Source: Ifrita kowaldi (Eukaryota; Chordata; Aves; Passeriformes; Cinclosomatidae). Taken from it: a DNA stretch of 64,000 nt. The stretch spans positions 15,001 to 79,000 of the forward strand of contig VZRS01008353.1 in assembly GCA_013398055.1 (NCBI GenBank). Direction: 5' to 3'. The stretch's first letter is position 1; each line of letters starts with the position of its first letter. The translations under genes and the position numbers were made by a program. The notes below the pieces were generated by a model. It searched no databases and was not told the origin of the DNA. It saw only the letters and a list, made by a program, of their open reading frames with translations. Below are positions 28,880 through 39,924 of this stretch, piece after piece.

Positions 28880-29420
28880 CCTCTCCTACCCTCTCCATAC
28901 AGCTGATGAACCACACAGTACTCTCCTCCTGCTTCTTCTTCTCCCAGCAGTTAGCTCACGGCAGCTCTCTCCCTCCTCTTTCTGCGGACCTGCTTTCCTG
29001 AGCAAGAGGGCAGCGCACGCTGGGGTCACTGTCCCTGGGGCTTGTGCAGCATCTTGCCTCTGTCTAGGAGAGATTCCCAACCGACCTTGCAGCTTTGCCA
29101 ACTCCCTGTCACTCCCTGCCACCCACAGGCTACTCGGTTGGAGCAGCAGGACACAGAGGCAACAGCACTGCAAGCACTGCATGCCAGTGTATCTGTGCCG
29201 GGAGTATCGACAGACGTGGTGTAAAACTGATGCTGCTTCTCTGGAGGACATGCCACTTCGAGGCATGCCATCCACAAATGTGCATGCCATGTCATGTTTC
29301 CAGCACAACAACTGCTTGATGAGGGCACTGTTTCTTGCTCCCTCAACCCGTTGGTGTGCTGGCTGCTATGCAGGACTTGGCGCTCAGACGCTGCGAAACC
29401 AACGAGGCTACGCAGCGATA
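28880..29420. other. GC- and CpG-richer island, no identified gene
   Basis: The base composition rises here relative to flanks, and CpG sites occur repeatedly, e.g. gtgccgggagtatcgacaga and ggcgctcagacgctgcgaaa. Overlapping open stretches of up to 170 codons exist on both strands, as expected from the composition, but none shows a recognisable domain. It could be a weak promoter, an old exon or an eroded CpG island. Confidence 0.35.
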
Positions 29421-32149
29421 AAAATACTAGCAACAAATAATGAATGGGAGACTTCAGAAATAAAGGAAAGAAACAAAATCGCAGCTGGCATGATAAGTAT
29501 TTACAAAATAATAGTAGGGGTAAATCAGGAATTTTCATCCTTGCTCTCCTATCATTACTTGTGGGTAAGGAAATACTGCCTGAAAGAAAAAGCTGATCTT
29601 TGGAAACTCATGAAAAGAAAATATTTCCCCTCTTCACTCACAGTATATAATTAGCTCATGGTAATAATTGCACTTGTGTGTCACTGAGGCCAAGTACTCT
29701 GTAAGATACAGTAGTACAAAATACTTGTAGTTACCTATTTTGTAAGAGGGATACTAATGACAAGCTTCAGGCTTTAGGTCAGTCTCTGTTAAAGACAAGG
29801 AGGAGACTTGATACACTGGCTCTTTCAGAGAAATTGAATATTAGACGACAGAGACTTATTGTCTGATCCTGTACAGCAATTTCTACTGTAAAGAGAGCTA
29901 AGAGGGTGCAGAAGGCTGGAGGATCAAGAGGAAACAAGTAAGGAGTGGGGGAGAAGGTCTATTATAATAAAATGATAATAAAATAATGGTAAAGAAAAAG
30001 GTTAAGCTGATGTTTAGGTAAACTCTCTTTTACTTTGTTTCTGTTTAATGTTTCTGTGGGGCTCTCCAGAGGTTTTATTAAAGACTATATATTTACCTTT
30101 CTTTTATAGAAACATGTTTCGAGGATCTTATTATTTGACTTGGAAGCTACCTCCAGTGTTTACCTAGATGATTATCAATATGCAGTAAGTCTGACTTTGA
30201 TCTCAGTTCCATTTACAGTTATATTGATTTATTATTACAATTAATTAGTCCTAGAAAGGAATGTCCAGCAATTAGCAACTTGTGAAGACCAGACACCATG
30301 TGCTGTTACGGTTAGAGAAAGTACATATTATGAGGCCCACTATTTGTGCATCAGCTGTAAAAAAAGGAAAATTTTTTTAATTTAAAAAAAACCCATTATT
30401 GGATAAATATGATTCAAAGGTATTTAACTAATGGATAAAATGAGAGAGATGGTATAAGGTTGATTGACCATTCTGGACATCAAGTTAAACATTTGCTGGG
30501 TTTGAACAACTTTTCTTTGATTTTGATGCTTGTGTCTTTCAAGGTTCCATTACCTCTGCCAGCCATCCTCCAAGAAAGAAAGAACTGATTTAACCCAAAA
30601 TACTAAAGCAAAGTTAATATTCTGTGTATTACAGACCAATCTGAAATTGTAGCTGGTGGTAGTTTTGCCTGAAAATCTGAACAAAGTGTCACGAAATGTC
30701 TCAAAGTGGATCAGTGTCATTGCATAGTATGCATTTGAAGCAGAGCTATTCTGATCCATGTGTTAAAGTTACTCCTTTCCAATATTTTCTGGACTGTCCT
30801 TAACCCAAGGGAACTTGATGTCTTTCAAAAATTGCTCCTTTAAAAAAATGCAGGCTGGAAACAGAGTCCCTCCCCAGGAATCAAAGGTATTGACTGTAGG
30901 AACAGTATGTCCACTCATCAAAGTAGTGCTCCAGTTTTCAGTTTAACTGCTATCTCGTTGTTTTGAGTCGGGAGAGCCAGTAAAACCTTTAAACCTACAA
31001 AACCTAGTCTGGGAGAGAAATATACCGTGCACACATCCATCTCACTGAGTTACTTTAATGTTTCCAAGTTTTGTCAGTGATAATGCAAGACAGTAATTGC
31101 AACATAAACAAGAGCAAATGTATCTTTATTTGGGTTACTCAGCTTTCTATCCTACTGTTTCCTCCTTCATATTAGCCCCTATTCCATGCCCCAGGGCTCC
31201 TTACCAGCTCCTCATTAAGGCATGCACCTTCTTGTGGCTCCCTATCAGCCTCCTGCACTGCAGCAATTAACCCATTATAGTACCGAGTGCACGACTGTTG
31301 CAGCTTCTATTCAGATTCATAATGCATTCTCATTGCATGCCAGGTTTTAAAATTAATTTTGAAGAAAACAAGAGATGTGTTGAAACATGTCAGACTTTTC
31401 CAAAAATGGATCATGCCATAAATAATGAGGTTTTTCTAAAGAAAGGAAATACAATGGATCTCGCTCCTCTGGTGTCCGTAAATCATATTACCATCATTGC
31501 AGGGGGAGGGGTATTGTTTAAGCTGGAGAAAGTGGAGATCAGTTGGAAGAGCTGAGAGGAACTGATTGGAGAAGAGGTGACTGCAGGTTGTACTGAAAAC
31601 AGACCTACTGAGACGGACAGAGATCAGTAGTCAGGTCCTACACAGGCTGCTCTTATTATCAATTATTTTACAGGGTCCTATTTTCATTAATTCCCACACT
31701 GCAGAAAAGGCAGTATATGCAAGTGAAATTTTCTGCTTACACAAAGCTAGGAAAAAATACCAACAGTGTCTTGCAGTGCAAGCAGAGAAAAGGGAAGAAA
31801 AGGAATGGGATGGGACATGGTGCAATCTGGGAGTGTAGCCTCAAGATGGTACACTTCAGAAAATAAATAATGAAGCAGTGGACTTAGGCACACAGTTTGG
31901 GTGGGTAGCATTGCTCCAGCATCTGGCTAAAAGAAGAAGTACAAGTTGGGTACTTCAAAAATTTGGATTACTCTCCTTGCTAATAAAAGGTGATAATGAG
32001 CCGAAGGTAAGTTGTGCCTATATAAAAAAAAAAAAAAGATTGATGAGGGAGAGTGGGAATGGAAATGGTGGAGTTTTTTCCTAATTTTCATTGGATGACA
32101 TTGCTCTGACAGAGTACAGCCACGCAGTGCACAACTTGGGTCACCAATT
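29421..32149. other. Gene-free sequence with one exon-like block
   Basis: Only the block at 30111-30185, flanked by a good acceptor and a GTAAGT donor, stands out. No convincing homology was found for it. Confidence 0.5.
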
Positions 32150-32525
32150 TTATTGCACCCATGTGCAACACGATTAATTCAAACTGGGACGAGCACCAGG
32201 AAGGTGCACTGGTAGGAAGAGTAAGGGCTATCTAATACAGCAAACTAAAAGGGCTTCACTTGTTTACACAAACAAAACAAAGGCTGAAAGGAAACACCAC
32301 TGGTGTCTATAAATATACAAGGAGGGAGAAGAGCTATTTAAAGGATGACGGTGACATAAGAACAAATGGTTATAAAATGGCCATGAATAAACTTCAACAG
32401 GAAATTAGGAGGAAGAGCTGGAATGATATCCTGGAGCAGCCCTCCAACAGGAGCAGGGGAAGCAAGAAACTTCACTGGTTACAGCATGAAACTTGAGCAC
32501 TTCATGAAACTAATTATGTGACGTG
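32150..32525 (+). mobile_element. CR1 LINE, 3' fragment, old
   Basis: The segment follows the familiar 3' end of amniote CR1 elements in order: an aaaactaagt/gtttacac-like part, then tataaatatacaaggaggg, the gagctatttaaaggatga part, aagaacaaatggttataaa, ctggccatgaataaa-like and gaaattaggaggaag. It continues with a segment like ctggaacagcctccaacagg and a terminal part like cttgagcactttatgaaa. Divergence and small indels are high, so it is an ancient copy of a type shared by birds, turtles and crocodilians. It lies about 1 kb upstream of the dead protease gene. Confidence 0.85.
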
Positions 32526-33599
32526 CAGCTGACAGCAAAAGCTGGGGTTTGAACTTCATGCAGGAGGTCCTTTTAAATCCTATTTCCTATGTTTGCAGGG
32601 GAAGCCGATTTGAATCTTCAGTCAGAGATGTCTTAGATGCTGATAACAGTAATTAATACCTTACACTCCAGTAATACCCTTCCATCTAAAGACCACAAAG
32701 AACATTGAACACACGTGGGAATTAAACATCTAAATATCCACCTGTGTTTTTTCTGTTATTTTGCAGCCAGGAAATTGTGATGCCCTGAGCAACTCTTTTG
32801 GATCACTTGCTAAAAATCTGTAAAAATGAAGAATAGACCTCACAGATCTCCTAGTTTTAAGACTAAACTTGTAGTTTTGAAAATTTCATCATGTTTCCAA
32901 GGCTTTTTAATTCCAGAAAATGTATGAATTGTATAGAATTGCTTGTACAAAGCTATAAGCCATATGCTGTTTAGCTTAAAATGTCAATGAGTGAGTCAGC
33001 AACAACAAGAAAATGAAGGTGTTTGTAAATGTTGCATTTAAAAAGCATTTAGAAAAATGAGAGTGGTCCTCTAAAGATGTGTGCATCTTCAAAATCAGAA
33101 CAATGCAGTATTTCACAGCCATTAAATAACGTGTCACGTAGCTACAAACAAGAATCATATAGCCTGAAAAAACGTTGTTTTCCTCTTGGGGAGTTGGAAC
33201 AGAACCAGTTCCTTGTGTGTTAATCCCCACTCTGACTTCCACCGGGAAAGGTGCCAGGGGTGGCGAGGGATAGAGAGCAGTCGTTCCCTGGCTCTACTCC
33301 CTGCCCTGAAACCCTTCCCTCCCAAACCTGCAGAACCCCAGCTGCACTTGTGTGTGTTCAAACAGGCACGCAGAAGAGACTGAACACACTGGTTTGGCTC
33401 TTCTCTGAGGACTTAAAATCCCTACCCTTCCTCTTCCATCACATAGGAATAAGTCCTTAAGTCCATCTGATTTCTTGCCTTCATTATGCTGATCTCTAAA
33501 CAGTGAAGCGCGGAGTACAGAGATGCATTCAGAGGAAGAGCTCATTTACACAATTCCCACCTACCAATGTGCTTCTGCTTCTTACACTGTCATGTCAGA
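32526..33599. other. Upstream flank of the dead protease gene
   Basis: The second half (33200-33599) is more GC-balanced and might hold an eroded signal-peptide or pro-domain exon, but I could not recognise one. Confidence 0.4.
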
Positions 33600-34037
33600 T
33601 GCCAGGTATGATTCCCAAACAGAGCAGTAAGACCATTGCCCTCTGCTCCTTCAAATTCCTCCACTCTGCATCCTCTGTTAGGGCCTTTACAAGCCCCAGG
33701 CAAAGGTGAGCCAGGTGGGCTTCCGTGTCTGTGTAGAGCCATACCCCAAAAGAACTGGCTCTGCCCAGAAAAATATATACTCTGAGTTAAAAGAAGCTAC
33801 GTGTGCAGCTGAGCACAGAATCTGTCAGCAGTGGTGTGTAGACCCTGTTAAAAGCAGGTGCTTGAAACAAGGTGGAGCGTGCTCCCAGGATGAACCATCC
33901 TCTGAGGATGAGGACTCAATAAATGTGGCATGGGAAGCAGTGTTGCGCTGGATGCAGGGATGGAAGGGAAAGGCACACACAGAGAATTTGTCAGGCATCC
34001 GAAAGCATCCATTTCAACAAAGACAATTATTTTCTAG
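33600..34037 (+). pseudogene. Candidate exon block: end of pro-domain and start of catalytic domain (Asp region), eroded
   Basis: This is a tentative assignment. About 111 codons are open in the frame starting at 33706. In that frame one sees RVCVEPYPKR (family pattern RVxWAEQQxxKxR), QQW at 33826-33834 (family QQWYL), INV at 33919-33927, WMQGWKGKA at 33949-33975 (family WxxGxTGKGV) and GIRKHPFQQ at 33994-34020 (family DDGIExNHPDL). The two Asp codons expected just before Gly-Ile are absent, so the catalytic Asp would be lost. Just upstream, in another frame, RAFTSPRQR (about 33679-33705) resembles the family's R-x-A-F-x-I-T-K-R pro-domain segment. A GT donor follows at 34038-34039, close to where family members end this exon after Asn-Tyr. 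Two oddities: the insert between QQW and INV is longer than in known members, and no intron interrupts the block, though relatives usually have one or more here. Confidence 0.45.
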
Positions 34038-34534
34038 GTGACTAAAATTTACTTACTCTTATCTGTTATTGGGAAAGATATGACCATGTAGAGGACTGAG
34101 AGTTAGACTGCCCCCATCCTTCCCATGCTGCTGGTTCTTTTGGGCCGTAATCTCTCCAGTGGATGGAGCACAGAGCCTTGTTTTCCCAAAGCTCAAAACA
34201 ATGAGGCTATAATCATTATAATAACATACAAATAATAAAAAATAATAGGAATTCCTATACAGACAATGTCCAGATTCTGCCCACAAAAGTATATGCTCTG
34301 TTTAACTCAAAGAAAATTGCATGTATGTAGCTGAGCTCAGAAGCTGGCAAGGAGCCCACTTGTAACTAAGTCATGAATGTGAGGACAGAATAGATCCCAT
34401 TGTCTCTTGAGAGCTTTTTAGTTTTTCTTTGTTTTTCTCTTGGACATGAATTACCTAAACTGAAAACCAGAATTTTTATCCAATGTGATGTGTCTCTGAG
34501 AGGCAACTTTTAAATATTTTTCTTTTTTTTTTAG

Positions 34535-34615
34535 ATCAGTTACCACTTTAAAGACTGCTGAGAGAAAATAATGTATGTCTACAATCTCTTCCTATAGACC
34601 TACCCAAAGAAAATT
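34535..34615 (+). pseudogene. Candidate exon: Asp-to-His linker of the convertase catalytic domain, eroded
   Basis: A T-rich tract ends in an AG acceptor at 34533-34534. The next codons read ISYHFKD, close to the family ASYDFND. About 50 bases on, 34591-34614 (cctatagacctacccaaaga and on) resembles the DNA for the family's YDPTNEN segment once single-base indels are allowed. Frameshifts and stops lie between, and no GT donor follows directly. The case rests on order, the acceptor and nucleotide-level likeness, not on an open frame. On its own it would not be convincing. Confidence 0.4.
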
Positions 34616-36311
34616 TAATCTGCTGTGGATGATGCCTAGAGAAGTATCTGATCAAGTTTTGCCATGATTCAATTTGTCCAAGACAAGGGGTAAAGGGTTT
34701 TGTCCTTAGAGGTCCCCCACAGCCTTTTGAAGGCCACATTTTTCCACATAGGGACTAGAAGATAGAGTAGAAAAGTGTGTTTTCTGACTTTCCTCAGGGT
34801 ACAGTACAGTTTTACTGATCTTCTATTGGTTTCTGCCATTGCCCCTGTTTAAGGGCCTTCTAAAGAACAAAGTGAAATATAAAAATTAAAATGGTTTCCA
34901 AACACACGATCTTTCAAGCAGTTTTTCTGCAGAGTTTTAGAACTGCGGTGCCAATTTCTTCCTATTCCTCCCTTTTTACTTCCAGCATTTTCTACCCGTC
35001 TTCACAGAAGATCTTTGCAAAAACTCATAGGGAAGTGACAGGAAGTCACTTTGCTGGAGAAAGATGATAGCCTGAAAAGGATATTTAGCCTAAAATCTCT
35101 TGTGGCTGCTGTTTCTGACCTGCAACACACTGAGATTTCATCTCAGATCAGGGTTTTTAGAAAGATCCTTACACAGTTTTTATTTGAGAATTTGCCTTCG
35201 TTCCAGATAGGGCTCCTAATATCTAAAGAGGAGAAGACTAGAAATCTTGAGGAGTCCACCTGGCTGAAGCAACCAAATAAACTCAACAGCCAGTCTTCTA
35301 GTCCCTACCCTCATTTCCTTCTCTCCCAGACTCACCGTCCACCCGGGAGGGATCCATTGAGCAGGTAAAACTGTGCCACAGGAAATAATTTCCAGCTTGT
35401 GCTGACAATCTTTATCTGTCCACTCTTTCACATCCAAAATCCCAATATCAAAAGCAGAGGTGTCTTCATTTTGGTTTCAAAGTAGCTCAGGTAGAGCAGA
35501 AGACAAAAACTTGATAAAATGACAAGAAACTTGACAAAAATCCACAGAAATAGAAAAACTGATGGTAAGCTGATGTATGAATTGAAGGTATTTTACCAGC
35601 ACCTAATCATACTATGGAGAGAAGGAAGCGTTGTAAGAGCAGTTGTTTACTTATTATTTTCAACTTTGGCGTTCATTTGATACATATTAGGGGGCTCAAA
35701 TGCAGCCACCTTAGTGTTTAGGAGGTGTATTTCTCTGTGAGCTTGTGGGAAGTCTTCAGCTTGAAGACACTGGAATATTTTGCTTTGAAATGGTCTGTGG
35801 GGTTTTTTGTTTTGTTTTTTTTTAAGAGTTATAGGATTTAATTTAGTTGGTGGTCTGCTGTCTTTTTCTGTCAGAAGTTACACGTAAGCTGTCTCCTGCT
35901 TTCCTCTCTTCCTCGCTCTCCTTTTCCCTCACAGAAGATTTTGCTAGGCATGTACATCCATTTCAGAATCTAATCATAGACAACTTAAATCTTTCCAACA
36001 TTACCCACATTAGTAATCGCAAAATAATAAACATGACAAAATTCAGATTAATAGGGCATCCTGCACAACTTGGATGGTGGGGAGAGCCCTCTGGAATTCT
36101 AAGAGTAATAGGTCTGTGTTTATTTCTCAACCGACAGCATAATGTGACTGATTTACAAGAGTTTAACTCAAGTGTTAATCTGACAGTGACGAAGAGCTTC
36201 TCAGTGGCAGAATCACTTACACTATCATATTAGTTGCCTCCTCTATTAAAGCAGTATGGTCGATAATTGGAATGCTTTTATGTCTAGTGGTTCTGACAAG
36301 GCTCTCTTTAG

Positions 36312-36385
36312 GTCACATATGGGCGGTCTGGCTTGCTGCACAGCTGAACAGTGGCAAATGATTTAAACTGAGAAAGTATTGTTCT
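36312..36385 (+). pseudogene. Candidate exon: catalytic His region (family HGTRCAGEIA...CGVGVAYN), eroded
   Basis: An acceptor-like ctctctttag ends at 36311. The block then shows a His codon at 36314-36316, followed by LAAQLNSGK, which lines up with the family IAxQANNxxK that follows HGTRCAGE. The next codon is TGA where the family has Cys (TGT or TGC). Further on, the bases around 36361-36380 resemble the DNA for the AYNSKVGG end of the exon with small gaps. The central GTRCAG part is no longer readable. The position, between the Asp and oxyanion blocks, is as expected. Confidence 0.4.
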
Positions 36386-36835
36386 CCTCGTATTATGGAG
36401 CAAGGGCAGTTCAAGGAAAGTAAGGCTCTGCACCGGCTACCTGCTGGTGTGTAGTAAAATAAGATGGACATGATACTGGGTTGGGAGTACAATTAAATCT
36501 ATTTTGCACCAATGTGTTGGTGGACAGATGAGTTTCCACATGGCAGAGCTTTATGATCTTTAAGGTAGACTGAACTAATAGATTGGTGTGGAGCGCACTG
36601 AAGTTACTAAGGATGAGAAAGCAAGCAGCAGTACATTTGAACTACAGGTTTCTCATATGCTCCACATCATGCTGAGTTTTTATAGCTCCTGGCTTTCAAA
36701 AAGCCTGTTTCAAAGAGGTTTGCGCTAGACTGGGCATGCAGTTTTGCTCTGCAGATATTGTCGCTACCGATTTAGTGGAATGCAATTAGGAAGCCTAAAT
36801 TAAGTGGTAATGGAGAACCAGCTCTTGAAACTGGG

Positions 36836-36850
36836 GTTTCCACGGCAACC
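36836..36850 (+). promoter_or_regulatory. RFX-type X-box motif
   Basis: The bases gtttccacggcaacc form a near-ideal imperfect palindrome of the RFX X-box type (half sites GTTNCC and GGNAAC with a 1-2 base spacer). RFX factors bind such sites in ciliary, neural, pancreatic and other enhancers. It lies in an otherwise unremarkable intronic stretch between the His and oxyanion blocks of the dead protease gene. Function is inferred from the motif only. Confidence 0.55.
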
Positions 36851-38161
36851 ACTGCTTACAATACAGCCTTCAGTTAGTTTTCCCACTTTATCTGCAAAAT
36901 GCACAATTGAGCTTTAAAACAGCTTTGTGCTGAAAAGCGCACTGTAAACAACTGTTTGCAATGAGAGTTTTACACTGTCTTTAAATACAACAAGCTATCA
37001 AATAAAATTTATTTGTCCACACTAATAAAAAAAAAAAAATCCACACTGTACAGAAAGCACTAAAGAGTCCAGAAACTTATTATTCATTCTGGAAATGTAT
37101 ATATAATAAAAAAATTCAAGATCTTGTGGGTCCTCAATTTCTCTTTTAAGTCTTATCATTATTCTTCAATTTTAAGACACATAATCCCATATCTCTCAGT
37201 AGTGAGAAGAACTGAGCATTTTGGTACAAATACTGCATTTATCGCAATAGCAACACTATATAGTTATAAAGCGCTTTTTGTCTAATATGAACTAATAAAT
37301 GTGCATTTTCATCAGACTTCCTTTAACATCTAGCAATCTTTTACAGATTTTTTTTTCCCTTTATGATACAATATTATATCCTTCACAAATGTTCTTATTT
37401 TATGACAAAGTAATGCTATGCCATTTCTGAAATGCTTAACATTCTTGATTGCTTTAGGATCATAGCCCAACTTTTGCATCTTTTCAGAGGCAACCACAGG
37501 TGATTAAATGTGCACAAAATACAGGAAAATGGAAAGGATTATGTTAAGGTCATAGGTGTAAAATGTATTGACCACCCTTTTCATGTTAACCCCATCAAAA
37601 TTACTCTCTAAACTGAAATTATGTATTTGCAACCAATCATTTTTCTCTGTTGTACCGTCTCAAGTCTTGGACTAGTACTGTCAGGTGATTGGTAAGAGTT
37701 GAGAATTTGGCAGTTTTTAATATTCATTTTCCCCCCACACTTCTTATACTTCTTTGTTTTAATTAAGATAAAAATCTCGGAGAAAATATTGTGCAAACTT
37801 AACTGAGATAATTTCAGAAGAGATATCATGTAATTTTGATTTTTTGCCTATCAGCTGATAAGTACTCTTCTAAGGAAGCATTTTTTGGAAAAGGAGAGAA
37901 AACACACCAGCAAAGGATCCCCACAGCAAATCAAAACAGACCTAATTTGTGTCTCAGCTGAAGTACAGCAACCCAAGCACCTTGCAGCCTTTCAAGGCTG
38001 AGGCACTTTGTGTGTGCGTGTTTTAGCAACCACACCGGCTCGATGCAAAGAGTGAAAAAGTGTGTCGGGTGAAGGTGGAGGGAAGGGGAGAGAAGGGGGA
38101 GGTGTGGGTGCCTGCCCTCAGGAGTCTGTTGGTCAGAGAACTGCATCCTGACATCCACAGT

Positions 38162-38393
38162 CATGTATAAATCTGGATTTGATATAGTCTCCGCAGACTT
38201 TGAAGATGCCAGGCAGGGAAGCCTGCCCTTCACAGTACGGGTGCACTTTCAGATGGGGCTGTGACTATTCTGATCTGCTCAGAACAGCCTTTTCAGCACT
38301 AACCGAAAACAGAGTGAGGATAGCAAGGCTGCTTGCAAAGTTCACATCTCCTCTGCTGTGTGCCGGTGCTAATGGGAGTTTCTCCTGTGATGG
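38162..38393 (+). pseudogene. Convertase exon with oxyanion-hole Asn region (family VRMLDG...ASGNGG...CDG), eroded
   Basis: The acceptor is AG at 38160-38161 (atccacag) and the donor GT at 38394-38395. In the frame running to the donor, DLLRTAF (38272-38292) matches the family GPGxLAxEAF, and ENRVRIAR (38305-38328) matches ENGVRMGR, with 20 of 24 bases equal to a plausible family sequence. LLCAGANG (38353-38376) matches FVWASGNGG and keeps the oxyanion Asn, and SCDG lies directly at the splice site. Earlier in the exon, M-x-x-x-G followed by V-S-x-D-F-E-D-A resembles RMLDGxVTDxVEA, and the SWGPxDDGKTVDG part can be followed only with frameshifts. A 12-base insertion separates AF from ENRVR. 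The exon ends in phase 2, which fits the next block. Confidence 0.65.
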
Positions 38394-38732
38394 GTAGGTC
38401 ATAAAACACACAGCTGCAGAGACTGTGCAGGGTGAACAAATCAAAGAACTCCGTAATAAAAATGATGTGTGTGCCAATATTATTTAATATTAACTTGTGA
38501 AAACTGTTGAAGAAACAGATCTTTGTCATATATCAGAATTGGCTCTAAAGCTGAATCAACAGATTAATAGGGTTATTTGTAATGATATTGTCCTCATAAA
38601 GGCTTTATTATTTAGGAATCAGAGTTGGAAATTGTAATTTCTTTAATGATTTTTCATCACATAAATTAGCCTGCCTCAACTCCTCCGTCTAGAAGGCAAG
38701 AGGAGAGGTTGAGCTGGTCCTCTTCCTCATTC

Positions 38733-38880
38733 TTACACAAAATCTGCTCATTTGGATGGATCCCAAATTTTAAAGAAACAAGTTCCTGGAAGAAATGCAG
38801 AATGCCAGTGCTCACAAGACTTTCACAGGGCATCTCGTTTCAACACCGACTGCCTGCATTTTATCAGAGTACTAAAGGAC
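38733..38880 (+). pseudogene. Convertase exon following CDG (family YTNSIYT...PWYxExCSSTL...TTDL), eroded, acceptor lost
   Basis: After a pyrimidine-rich stretch (tcctcttcctcattc), one base completes the Gly codon split by the preceding donor. The codons from 38734 then read YTKSAH (family YTNSIY). Thirty residues along without a gap, VPGRNAECQCSQDF lines up with the family VPWYSExCSSTL, keeping Val-Pro, Glu and Cys-Ser. Further on, FNTDCLH (38845-38865) resembles VTTDLH. The AG that should precede the exon is missing (ttc instead), so it would no longer be spliced in. The segment around TYSSG is shortened or deleted. The 3' end is not defined. Confidence 0.6.
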
Positions 38881-39077
38881 ACATTGAAATTATTTTGTTC
38901 TGGCACTGGCATGCGTTGTGATGTGTATGCATTCAATTGCACTTGACAAATCTTTGGGGCAAACAAAATGGTCTAATGTAAGGAAATATCTTAACATATT
39001 CCAAAATGACATTTTTAGACCAAACATGTGTTCGATTGATTTGCCTTCTCCAGAGATCACTTTTGAATGCAGGCCAG

Positions 39078-39233
39078 CGATAAGCAGGGGGGGCAGGCTC
39101 TCGCTGAAGGCCAGGCGGGTCAGCCGTGCTTCCGCTGGTATTTCCTGCGCTGCAGAGTCCCGTACCTAACTGTACAAATAGCTCCACATGGCATCCTGAG
39201 AGCGTGCCAGGGCATTTTATGATCGCACGCCAA
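39078..39233 (+). pseudogene. Candidate exon: catalytic Ser region (family HTGTSAxAPLAAGI...LTWRDxQH), heavily eroded
   Basis: This CpG-containing block stands out from its AT-rich surroundings. Codons from 39119 read SAVLPL, like SASAPL around the catalytic Ser; the adjacent frame has SAGI (family AAGI). GCG CTG CAG AGT and then CCT AAC resemble the DNA for ALALEANPN, followed by ACATGG (39186-39191, Thr-Trp) and an eroded stretch to 39233 resembling RDVQHxxVRTxK. At least two frameshifts are needed. A possible GT donor lies at 39234-39235, directly before a GT-rich simple repeat. The Ser codon appears kept but its context is destroyed. Taken alone this is suggestive only; its place between the neighbouring exons is the main support. 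Confidence 0.4.
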
Positions 39234-39256
39234 GTATGGTTGTCAGGTTCCACTCC

Positions 39257-39298
39257 ACTGCTGTGTGTGTATGTGTGTGCTCATATGTGTGTGTGGCT
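39257..39298. repeat. Imperfect (GT)n microsatellite
   Basis: gtgtgtgtatgtgtgtgctc then atatgtgtgtgtgg. It lies about 25 bases after the Ser-block candidate of the dead protease gene. Confidence 0.88.
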
Positions 39299-39924
39299 GA
39301 AGCTAACTTCAGACTGAGTAATTACCATAATCCAAACAGGGCCTTTACCATCTTATTTGCATTCAGCCAGCAGTGCTGTTTTTATCAGCACCACTACTGA
39401 ATTGTTGCAAAGTTTTAATTATCTTGACAACTCTCCTTTTTTTTTTCATTCCTTTTTTTTTTCTCTCCCCTCTTGGGTTGTGTTTGGATTTCAGCAGTCA
39501 TCCCCCTATGGCAGCAATCACATTTCTGCAATGGGAAGTTTTCTCACTTTTTCTTCTAGTAGTTATAAGCAGCCACAAAGGCTGCTTAGAAGGGGGCAGA
39601 AATGGAGGGAGGTTGTATTTATTAGTTAATGCCTAATATTTTTTTCAGCAAAAGTCACTCCAGATGCCTCTTTTTGAATTGCACTTGAAGCCCTGGCATA
39701 ACTTTACACATGTGTGTAAGCTTGCAGAATTGAAAGAAAACCATTTCCTATGCAGAGATACCCCCTTGCATAAATGTTTGCCAAAATAGAGCTTTAGTTG
39801 TCATGTTTTCAATATTTCCATAATCTTTTGATTTAGGATTAGTATAAAGTGTATCATGTCACTTATATTTGCTCTCTCTCAAACACCCTGCATTTTCAGT
39901 ATTTGAATGCTGTTAGACAAATTC

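Noticed and set aside
30111..30185. KHVSRILLFDLEATSS... as the Asp exon (family VSILDDGIExNHPDL) of the protease
   Set aside because: It lies upstream of the QQW/pro-domain block, so the order would be wrong, and the segment at 33.99-34.03 kb fits better. It warns that eroded exon matches by eye can be accidental.
32260..32496. 78-codon open frame starting MFTQTKQRLKGN
   Set aside because: It is the 3' non-coding part of a CR1 element, not a gene.
33706..33780. VCVEPYPKRTG read as the family CGVGVAYNxKxGG segment
   Set aside because: Position is before the QQW block, so out of order; the same residues fit the pro-domain end (RVxWAEQQxxKxR) better, and a better candidate for CGVGVAYN follows at 36.3 kb.
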